This document shows, one piece after another, positions 54,886 through 64,000 of a stretch of DNA of 64,000 bases. The DNA is from Ypsolopha sequella (taxonomy: Eukaryota; Arthropoda; Insecta; Lepidoptera; Ypsolophidae). The first letter of the stretch is position 1, and every line of letters begins with the position of its first letter. The notes under the pieces are model-generated. The model was not told the origin of the DNA. It worked only from the letters and a program-made list of their open reading frames with translations, and did not search any database. A program made the position numbers and the translations under genes. The stretch is from NCBI GenBank assembly GCA_934047225.1, contig OW203983.1, forward strand, positions 38,436,310 to 38,500,309, given 5' to 3'.

Positions 54886-56240
54886 CAATAGTTTTAGTCT
54901 CAGTTATTTTTCAAGTTTAAATTTTTTAAGTTGTGTTGTAATTAATTATGTTGATTGTTTATTCTGAAATATATTATTATATATTTTTGGACATAATTAA
55001 GGATTATGGTTGCTTAAATTTCAATATCAATATCATAAAAATGTCCCGTGTGTGTAATTCTACTGTTAAGAACTATCTTTGCAGCTGTCTATTAGGTCTT
55101 TACATATGAAATTGCCGTTTTCTATAGATAATTCGAAGGAAACTCAATTTTCAGTAGTAACATTTTTAAATTTTTTTTTATGTAATTTTTTTGTGTATGG
55201 ATGAGATACCATTAGGATAACAGCAAGATTAATTAAATTTTTGGAAAGTGTCAGCTGTAAAAAAATTATTACGAATATAATCATGGAAATGGATGGCATT
55301 TAGGACGTACTATTTTTTAAGATTTAATTTTTATAATCAAACTGAAAATAAAAACAAAATTTCATACGTAGACATAAAACCTTGAAATCAACTTTCAAAC
55401 AAAAAACAAATCATTGAAATAGCTATTGAATTCCAGGAACTATCAACTCATAAATCTGTAAGAATATTTCAGCAATTTTATAGGTAAAGACCTATTATAT
55501 ATTGTATATTGGTAATTGTTTTTTTTTCCTTTCACAGAAGTATTTGCTTAGCTAGATCTAGACATTTTGACAAACAAGACCTTTTGAAATCAAGAAACAA
55601 GACCTTTTGAAATCAGGACGTTTTGTCTATCTAGTCGATTTGCAGTCTAGACTTTATGAACACAACAATATTTTTGCTTTAGGGGTTCATATTCCGATGA
55701 TAAATTCTGAACATATGCATGAGATCTCCTTGTTAGTGAGTAGCAAGTCGATGGGATTTTTGATGATTAGCTTGATTTTGATGATTAGTTGCGGAAATGG
55801 CGACGTCAAGGACCGGATGATGATCCATTTCATAGACAAGTCTTCTTGACTATAAAGAATATCTACTTTAAGAATATCTTAGAATATCTACTTTTATCTT
55901 ATCAGGGCTAAAGTCGTACAAAAGTAAGTTAGCTTACAATACAGCTGTGCTGTTAAAAGTCAAGTCAACGCACTTTAGAGCTACGAAATCAACGAAACTT
56001 TTCTCCCACATTTTTTTGGCTATTTTATTATTTTTTTGCAACTATTAGCAGTGTAAATCAGGATCTTAGGAGAAGAGTAAAATTTTTATAGCGGATGCTG
56101 AGCTATTAAGTTTATTGGAGCTAAGTTTGGGTCGATGGACTTTAAACAGTAAAGATTTAAAACAAATTATATGTGTAAATATTATTAGAAAGCATAATAA
56201 ACAAACAAATTTTAAGACAAACATTTTGAAAATATTCCTA
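54886..56240. other. No recognised gene
   Basis: AT-rich. An open frame at 55607-55849 (+) has no known domain. A near-exact duplicate of ACAAGACCTTTTGAAATCA lies just before it. Confidence 0.35.
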
Positions 56241-56311
56241 GGGCTAGTTCCGAACCTGCGACCTCTTGCTTTCACGACAAGTGTGCTACCAACTGCGCCA
56301 CCAAGGTACGC
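56241..56311 (-). repeat. tRNA-like sequence (likely SINE head)
   Basis: The minus strand reads GGTGGCGCAGTTGGTAGC (A-box-like D-arm) and GGTCGCAGGTTCGGAACTA (B-box-like T-arm) at tRNA spacing. The anticodon loop lacks the expected T33 and the acceptor stem does not pair cleanly, so a tRNA-derived SINE is more likely than a working tRNA. Confidence 0.5.
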
Positions 56312-57108
56312 ATCCTAGACCGTTGAATTTTTCCACTATACCTGTACACGGACTTTTTATAACTAATTGATATACCATTCAGTAATGCACATACTGAACG
56401 CTCACGAGGGCGTTATGTGATTTCACGTCTTGTTCATTCCGAGTAGAGTTGGCGCTGCCGTCGCTACAATACCGTTGCTTCAGACAGTTAAGAAATGTAT
56501 AGTTCTAATTAACTAAGATTATATGTTTTTATAACGAAATCCATCGCTTTGGATACCTGCTCTAAAATGTGCACAAATTCTCGTCTCTTATTCCACAATA
56601 TACCGAGTGAAAAGTTAAGACGAGGCATGCTCGTAAAGGCAGGCAGCTACTAGTAACGTTACACCTACAAGAAAACGTTGGTATGTTTTCACCGATCTCT
56701 TATTTTGAAAATATCCACAGTCGTCGAGAAAAATTACAAAATACACATTTCAAACAAGGTTAAGGTACAAAACACCCAGAAGACGCAAAATAAAATGCCC
56801 ATACATTTAGTTTACATTTAATAGTAAGTAGGAATTTTATTTTGCATTTTCTGGGAGTTCTAATACTTGTGAAACTTGTGAAAATATCCTTATATATTAT
56901 TTGAAGATTTTAGTAAAAAAAAAAAAACATAAGAGCGAATTCGATCCGTGCAGGTGACATTTATATTCTTTATTCTTTAATGTACACAGAAAAGCAGTTA
57001 AGACATACAAAAGATGTGTACACAGGCGAGCTTATATCTAAAAAGAGATTTCTTCCAGCATACCTAAGCGGGAAAGGGAAATTTATTAAAATAAGTAGTC
57101 ATACATAC

Positions 57109-57198
57109 AGGGCTGGATTTGGGGGAGGGCAACCGGGGCTACAGCCCCGGGGCCTCCACAAGAGAGGGGCCTCCACAAGAGAGGGGCCTCCACAATAT
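57109..57198. repeat. Short tandem repeat of AGAGGGGCCTCCACA units
   Basis: CCCCGGGGCCTCCACA is followed by two AGAGGGGCCTCCACA units. CAGGGGCCTCCACA recurs at 57459-57472 in the same orientation. It may be the end region of a degraded transposon starting CAGGGCTGGATTTGGGG. Confidence 0.45.
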
Positions 57199-57479
57199 TG
57201 ATTTTAGTGGACTGTATGCGAAGCGTCAAAATGGCGAACTATACTGGCGTGACAAGTATAAAAATTTGGAAAGCTTGTTATTCAACAAGTTTTATCACAC
57301 AATTGCCAAAAAACATGAATTATAACAATAAGATAATGTTATTGTGGGTATTCTTAGTTTTGTTTTTTGTTATAGTAATACATATGAGCACTTATGGAAA
57401 CAGCGGATATATGATCGATCTTGAATCAAAGAAGGTGCTTCTACTTCGTTGTTGCCCAGGGGCCTCCACATTCTATAAT

Positions 57480-58628
57480 GCGGCTTTGCATACATACATC
57501 ATAAATATAGTAGTTACATGAATTATGAACTCATGAATCTGTAAGAAAATTTCGGCAATTTCATAGGTAAAGACCTGATATTAAATTTGCATCGACCTGT
57601 TTAACGTTTGGTAGGGAAAATTTTATGCATTTGGGTTTCTTGGCGTTAGGCAATAAATTGTTAGCAGTGAACTAATCTGGCACTTTAGAAAGAACGCCGT
57701 TTGCTCCATCTAAATTTATTTGTTGCCTGGCAATTTTAAAAATGATCTCCTGTGCGCCATTTGGAATTGACAACAAAGAAATATTTTTCGGGAGATCTTC
57801 GAGGGTCTTTTTCGTTTAGTGCATGTCAATTTATGGGTTAAGCGATTGACGTAAAAAAAAGGCGAACGTTTCGCTAACCAACAACTGAAGCAGCCATAGT
57901 ATGCCGATTCGCTTGTACGCACGAGCCCGGCACGCACGCATTTTGTCGAATAAACAACCACAATGTGATGTATACCGAGTAACGTATAAGATTTATTACT
58001 TCAATATATTATATCCCAACTGATGTCGGCCCCGGTAGAAACCGAAGTAGGTATATCTTGAGTTTTATTTTTGTTTTTTGTTTTTTGGTTTATATATAGA
58101 CATATTTATTAAATACAAAACAAAAAGACGAAATATTATTTATTAATAAAAAACGTATTACTAAAGATTCGTGGTTTAAATTCATAATAAATATACTCGT
58201 ACCAACGGTTACTCACGCACAAGTAGTAATCGTCGGTGAAACGCGGGTGTACTGAGTGTTGACTGTGACTTGCATTTCACAGTCACACTCGGGAACACCT
58301 CTGACACCCCCTCGGAGATTCATGTCGTGACGATATATATATGTATATTAATATAGTAATATAGTGACTTACATACAATTTATTTTGGGCTCGTCAAAAA
58401 GCAAAATACAGTATATTACAAAATCCACGTTGTTTTAGGTATAATGAATGATATACTATCGAAAAAGGTACTACAGTTTGCGCAATTTTACTCTATGTAA
58501 GAACCTATGATTTAGTTTCTGAGGTTGAAAAAGGAATGAACCCATTCTTTTGAGATAGCAGGCGAATTAACTTTGATACAAGGGAGCAAATACAAAAGCA
58601 ATGAAAATAGGCAATTATACAAACATTA
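57480..58628. other. No gene seen
   Basis: AT-rich. A weak hairpin occurs at about 58248-58302 (AGTGTTGACTGTGA and TCACAGTCACACT). The minus frame at 57716-57961 is unrecognised. Confidence 0.35.
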
Positions 58629-58777
58629 AAACCGATTCTGTAGGCTTTTTATTTTAGTTTTAGTGCTGTCAAAATTTAATTTTTTCCAAAGCAAATTAGC
58701 TTCTGTTGTTAACTCTTATGAACTATTTTGCAATTAAGAATATTTAGTTTTGACAGCAAAACCTTCAGAATCGGCTT
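58629..58777. mobile_element. MITE family A, copy 6 (internal deletion in right arm)
   Basis: 149 bp; AAACCGATTCTGTAGGC to CCTTCAGAATCGGCTT, flanked by TA. The right arm lacks the AAACTAAAATTAAAG part. Confidence 0.8.
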
Positions 58778-58807
58778 TATTACGTCATTAAAGCAATACA
58801 CAATCTC

Positions 58808-58993
58808 TTGTGCCGACAAGAAGTCAAAATATATCTGAAATATATATAACAAAATGTTTTTATAAAAATATATAAATGCGTATAATATAAAGTAAATGTT
58901 ATAAAATGTCAGTTTACTACATAATATATGAATTTTTATAAAAACATTTTATTATAATTATTTCAAATATATTTTGACTTCTTGTCGGCACAA
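58808..58993. repeat. Inverted repeat, 186 bp
   Basis: TTGTGCCGACAAGAAGTCAA and AATATAT are mirrored by TTGACTTCTTGTCGGCACAA. The inner arms (ACAAAATGTTTTTATAAAAA) also pair. Confidence 0.78.
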
Positions 58994-59147
58994 TAGAAGA
59001 AAAAAATAAAAATAAAAATCAAGTGGTACTTAAATAGCAGCCATCGCAAAGACAGAAAAACAAAGGTGAGTAGCTTTTGAAATTGATGTTCTCCTTGTTT
59101 GTGTTGTGTGGAGATAGTTAGATAACTATTTATCTTTGCTTGTTGAG

Positions 59148-59356
59148 ACCAGTAGTTGCCAACTGAACTGGGTGCCTATCATCAAAAACATAGATCAAAA
59201 CTGAACTTTCAAATTGCCTTTAGTGGGTATTGAACGTATTTACGAACTGTGTCGTCACTTCAAGTGCGAACATCTTAGACAATCGGAATCGATAGTATAT
59301 CTATGTTTTTGATGACAGGCACCCAGCCCAGTTGGCAACTAAAGATACATAATAGG
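59148..59356. mobile_element. MITE family B, copy 3
   Basis: The right end GGCAACTAAAGATACATAATAGG and the mirrored GCCTATCATCAAAAACATAG part identify it. The left terminus is eroded. Confidence 0.72.
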
Positions 59357-59416
59357 CCCGGGACCGTAATGTGCACCAAGCGAATGGTAAATAAAAACAA
59401 ATAACATTTTTTAAAT

Positions 59417-59419
<3 letters not shown>

Positions 59420-59451
<32 letters not shown>
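59420..59451. repeat. (AT)16 microsatellite
   Basis: Uninterrupted AT dinucleotide run. Confidence 0.9.
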
Positions 59452-59454
<3 letters not shown>

Positions 59455-59899
59455 TATCCATATCTAATGAAGATCTATATAAAATGATAATATATAGGTA
59501 CCCTTTATAAATTTGCGAATTCACGAGCCATCAAATCGTAATAGGAACGTAAATGTCAGTTTTCCGAGGTACGCGGACTGGAACTTGCGTCGCTTTAGGC
59601 ATTTCCACATTTCCACTTCCTACTTCGTTCATTATACATCATACATTCCACGCCATAGATATAAATATCCAGAGTGTAAGAGAGACAGGTGGTATTGCAG
59701 GTTGTGTGAACTCCCCGGCTCGTTGTGACCGCGAAATTATTTTCAAGACTACACAACCTCCACGTTACGCACACATGCGCAAGACATGTCTGTATTAGCG
59801 TCTCACTACCCGTTTGCAAATGTGTTTGTGGTCGTGAGAAACTCGCCCTTGTGTGCTGAAACGATTTAAAAATCGAGAGAATGATTTTAAATTTGAATT

Positions 59900-60136
59900 C
59901 TATAGTTTAGGTTTTAGAGTTGATTTTTGTGGGTTGTTGCAAAGGTGTTTGTGTGGTTTTGGTTGTGGGTGCAGTGTGGTAAAGTTGCTATCTTGTTCGT
60001 AATGTCCGCGAACGGAGGTACATTCAACTTTTAGCCCAGTAAACTCTTCAAGTTCGTTCACCCACTGCTTATTGTCAACCGACGTAAAAAGAAAGAGATG
60101 GGTACTAAAATAGATAACGCTGTCTCGTTTACTCAT
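59900..60136 (-). CDS. Unrecognised open frame, 78 codons
   Basis: ATG at 60136; reads MSKRDSVIYFSTHLFLFTSV then DNKQWVNELEEFTGLKVECT and SVRGHYEQDSNFTTLHPQPK to TAA. Its composition looks more protein-like than neighbouring frames, with no domain, splice partner or promoter seen. It could be a small gene, an exon, or a transposon relic. Confidence 0.2.
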   Translation of the reverse strand: MSKRDSVIYFSTHLFLFTSVDNKQWVNELEEFTGLKVECTSVRGHYEQDSNFTTLHPQPKPHKHLCNNPQKSTLKPKL

Positions 60137-60741
60137 TGTTTAAGTTTAGAACTTTTTATCGCGTTCAGTAGTCGAAATAGTGAGCACCAGTGTGTTTTTA
60201 TGTTTGCCTGGTAGTTTTGACGGTTAACGTTGTGTATATCGATAGATAACGTATCTACGTTTCGGTTCGATTCGACTACTGTCGATATGATTGAATTGCA
60301 TTGTCTATATTTAATTTTGCATGATAATTTTGTACTCAAAACGAACATTAGTATCTTAGGGTTGAATACGTTCAAGGTTTAAAAAAAGAGTTACCTAATA
60401 GTATTTTATGCAAATGCGCCTAAAAAGGGCCCGTGCTGTTGTTATTATTTGCCCCTCGGCATGTTACTATGTTAGTCTTATCGAATGTCTTAATCGCCAT
60501 TTTACTTCCAACCCTAAAAATCTGTCAATTTTCAGCAACATTTTTCATGCCTTTTTCGGAAATAAGTCATAGTCACCTTAAATACTTCCTTTACATTATG
60601 TCTGGCGGTCAAAATATGTCATCTTGTAGTACACTTTTCGGTGAAAAACTAAAAGAAACTATTATTTTTAAATCTAATTTTAACAGCTCTTTGACTAGTG
60701 CAAACGTTTAATCAACATCAAGCGCTTAAGGGGTATATGTT

Positions 60742-61081
60742 GCGAAAAGTGCTGCCACATTAGAAAAAAAAAATATATTTATTTACTTACTAGAATAGTT
60801 ATTGAAAATCTGTTTAAGTAAATGATTAGATATAGCAATAAACTATTTCTAAATAGCATAGTTATAATAATAAACAACGTCTTTGATGAGCTACAATTTC
60901 AACTTTTGCTAAAAACGACCGCTTTTGGCATAAGTTAAAATGTTAGCTCATCAAAGACGTTGTCCATAAAAACTGTGCTATTTGAAATAGTTCATTGCTT
61001 TATCTAAGCATTTACTTGAACAGATTTTCAATAGTTATTCTAGCAAGTAAATTTTTTTTTCTGAACTCGCAGCACTTTCGC
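60742..61081. mobile_element. Palindromic MITE, 340 bp
   Basis: Ends GCGAAAAGTGCTGC and GCAGCACTTTCGC. Inner arms AGAATAGTTATTGAAAATCT, AACTATTTC and AACGTCTTTGATGAGCT are mirrored. Central loop about 60 bp. Confidence 0.8.
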
Positions 61082-62486
61082 AGATGGCTCAAAAGGACTA
61101 GTTTCCAGGGCCGTAAAACTTATTATAAAAAAAAATTGCTCCTTAACTTAACATTTAGAATGTGTGATGAACTTGGTCTGCGGAATCGTTTAAAGGCAGA
61201 CAATCAGAGATCCGCAAACCAATGATATAATGGCGTATAATATACGCCATGTGGCAATTTTTGATAAATGTTGTAATTTTTAATGTTCTTTTACTCGTAA
61301 AATAAACTGGTAACGTAAAATATGAGACATAAAAGGTTATTAAGGTAAATTAAAGTTAATAATTGCGATTGTCGGCTCTTAGATTGATTCGTTACTTCCA
61401 TACATAGCGCAGTGTTTGTGCGATATGTGAACAAACTATCCCTTGATAGTGCCGATAAGTTGAACCTTGTTGCGAAACAGCAAGATATTGATATCTTTTC
61501 CTTGTCAGTGGTTCGAGCAAGAATGGTGCTGAGTTAAATTTTTTTTATTTTAATGTATAAGTTGTTGATAACAATACTTACAATTTTTTTATAATAAAAA
61601 TAAAAAAAATAACCCTTTTCTGCACATTGTGGTGTGTTTGAGTATCTGGTTGTTTAAAATAAGTTCATATATTTACATGCATGATTGTTTTCCATGTGTT
61701 ATCTGATCATTTCTCTTTTAAAATGAATTATCGTCAAGATTGTGTAGCTCAAATCTTTTTATTATGTTACTATTAATGGAAACTTGTAATTGGCCTTTTT
61801 TAAGTTACTCTATTGATATTGTTAGTTACCTTGTGCTGTAAGTTTCCCTTGAAAATAAATAAATAAAAAGTGAGATGATAAGTTGTGAAACAGTACAAGT
61901 GTTTTATTCATCCAAGATAATAATTATTACGAACAATTCAACAAAAACAACGTGAAGTAAACATCTCATTCATATTCTGCAAAATATTCAGTAAAAAAAA
62001 TATCAATGAAAAACCAAGCAGCCATACACCACGAACGATTACGAAACTAAACGTTTTACGCATACAAAACAAGTCTTATTTCAATTTCCAAAAGTTCACA
62101 CGAAAAACGTATATCGAAATATGCCCACACAGAATGCCCACTCAAAAAGTGATATTTCCAGATAGGTTGAACTCCCCTGCCTTTCCTTTACTACGATAAA
62201 GGGGACTACGTGAGAGTTAATGGGAAGGAAATTGGGGATCACAAGATGGTGGTCAGATCATTCTACCTATATTTACGAGGTGGCCACACCGGTTTTCTTA
62301 ATGTCACGAAAGAAATGTGAGACTAAACTTTTATAGGATTAATGCGTGGTTGAGTTTATTCTACTCGTGCATTCTACTTGTAACAACAATTTTGCTGTAA
62401 TTTTAGTATTAAAGGTACTTCTCATATTCGAAATGTACTTTCACCTTTTTGTCATTGTCACTAACTTTTATTTCATGCTTTACTAT
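61082..62486. other. No gene seen
   Basis: AT-rich. The frame 60995-61225 runs out of the MITE into this DNA and is not convincing. The small palindrome ATGGCGTATAATATACGCCAT at about 61229-61249 stands out. Confidence 0.35.
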
Positions 62487-63375
62487 TAGGTGAAATTTAA
62501 TCAACTGCCCGAATTCATACTGGTAACTCGGTAAATGATAAGAAACAATGTTATTACCATGCAGGCGATGATAGAAAAAAAAATCTTTCTTTCTGCTTAT
62601 ACTAGGAATTCGCTCATTAAATTATGTTAAGGTGTGTTAATTCGAAAACTATTTCGAGATCTAGGTTTAATAAGCCGTATTTTGTAACTTGTGGTCTAAA
62701 AAACCTCATGATTATGAATATTTTTACGAAAAAGCTGCAACTTATATTTGCCTTCGAGTGACGTCACTTGAGAAATGACTGTTTAAAAATGTGTCCTTTG
62801 CTATCAAGATAAATTTATAATAATTTGCTTCCGACTGATTTGACAGACAGTGACAGACCACTTTTTTTATAAGCAATCACACATCACAATCAGTATAATG
62901 TCTAAATTTCTTAAGTGACGGACAATTCTTCATCTCTCATATCGGACAATTCTTTAAAAAATCATAAAAAATAATGGTTAATTTATATACCAAAATAATG
63001 AAAAGTGTGTGCTAAAATGGCGAAAATTCTCAGAAAAAAAAATTTTGAAATTTAGTATGCGAATTGTATTTGAACTAGCCAATATAACAGCAATAAATTT
63101 ATTATTACCATACACCTTGAACACTCACGTGTGATTGTTATTGACTATATGCCAACCGTTTCACCGATACAATTTCGGCATTATCAAGGCGAGTGTCGTT
63201 CTTAGGACGACGACGCGGCGTATCGTTGTCAAACGGGCACTGGCAGCCGCCGATCGGCGAGCTGCACGCATTGCTCGTGCGCAAGCACTCAATTTTTTAT
63301 CATTTAAAAAAAGGATCATGATCCTTATTCCTGATCACTAAACGAGTCTCCGGTATGAAATTAAATTTCACCTAG
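62487..63375. mobile_element. IS630/mariner-like element of the AGGTGAAA-end family
   Basis: The left end AGGTGAAATTTAATCAACTG, CCCGAATTCATACTGG mirrors the right end TCCTGATCACTAAACGAGTC, TCCGGTATG, AAATTTCACCT. It is the same terminal family as 23581-24304. The interior has a GC-rich patch at 63180-63290 with an Arg/Ala-rich frame. No transposase motif was identified. Confidence 0.62.
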
Positions 63376-64000
63376 TACAGCGGACGTTGCTCGCCCATTT
63401 TTCCCGATCCAGAGGGAATATCCTAAAATCCTGTCTTAGCAGATGTCTACATCATAAAAGGAACTTACTGTCCAAATTTCATGTTCCTAGGTCCAGCCGT
63501 TTGGTCTGGGCGTCTTTTACATGTAAACCTAGCACGCTCCTCCTAGCTGCGCTTTGCTCCGCTCGTCGTCGCACCTATTTTTGACTTTTGATGAAAGATT
63601 TTTGTTTTCATATTTTACGATCTGCCAAATTCTACGATTTTCCCGCGACAAATACAAAGATTGGATAATATATAGTACATAAAATTTAAGCTCGGGAACG
63701 ATCAGAAAATACACATCGCAACTTCGGCAACATGCGAATCCATTTTACAGTATTTCGTGTATTTCGTGCTCTAGTCATCAAAGTATGTAGTGTCAGACTA
63801 CAATCAATTTGAAAGGATTAGACAGGTACTTATTATCTTTGTGGCTATCTTAGTGATAAGTTGGAAACGAATCTTATTTTCACGAGAATACTCCGTAACC
63901 ACGAAGCGTGAAACCGTAACGAAACGTCGGGCATCTTTAAAAGGTATAGTACATTACATTTGAGACCAGTAATTAAAGATATCCTGGACGAGTAAGTTAA
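63376..64000. other. Window end: repeat fragments, no gene
   Basis: Holds a dispersed repeat piece (CGGACGTTGCTCGCCC, GATCCAGAGGGAATATCC, 63378-63520; related pieces at about 3850 and 26990) and the GCGACGACGAGCG repeat (63518-63585). The remainder is unassigned. Confidence 0.45.

Noticed and set aside
56241..56311. Functional tRNA gene on the minus strand
   Set aside because: A- and B-box-like parts are present, but the anticodon loop lacks T33 and the acceptor stem does not pair, so a tRNA-derived SINE is preferred.

Overview
This is a eukaryotic, AT-rich, intron-containing nuclear window that looks lepidopteran (moth or butterfly). The support is short GT-AG exons of higher GC content embedded in long AT-rich introns, an RTE-type LINE 3' end, a dispersed repeat running from a CGGCCAAGTGCGAGT-type start to a GGAACCCTAAAA-type end, and many small palindromic DNA transposons. 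Species and family cannot be fixed from the sequence alone.

Two host genes can be reconstructed, and they converge tail to tail. (1) On the + strand (about 379-13211) lies the 3' part of a C2H2 zinc-finger gene. Two equally sized, same-phase, homologous 135-nt exons (379-513 and 2187-2321) each encode the end of one finger and the start of the next. Each completes a proper C2H2 finger only when joined directly to the shared exon 4026-4136, so they look like mutually exclusive exons. Exons 5077-5282 and 8352-8443 and a probable terminal exon 13170-13211 follow. (2) On the - strand (18428-37347) lies a complete six-exon gene for an L-type cargo lectin of the VIP36/LMAN2 type (327 codons). It has a signal peptide, all sugar- and calcium-binding residues, one membrane span and a KR-rich cytosolic tail ending in KRLY. 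Tandem TGACGTGA motifs about 75 bases above its ATG suggest control by the unfolded-protein response. Its 12.3-kb second intron holds a decayed copy of an Elp2 (Elongator WD40 subunit) exon on the opposite strand.

The rest, about 90% of the window, is intron or intergenic DNA built by transposons: fragments of at least five LINE copies, eroded IS630/Tc1-like transposases at four places, a YqaJ-type nuclease remnant, and many palindromic MITE families, several present in 2-6 copies. Between 37.4 and 64 kb I recognise no intact host gene. That part is layered repeats, including a LINE tail split by a retroposon that is itself split by an IS630-like element, a 151-bp perfect palindrome, and a 655-bp near-identical segment present in opposite orientations at 32.9 and 48.0 kb. 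No rRNA gene, functional tRNA gene, CRISPR array or bacterial operon was seen.
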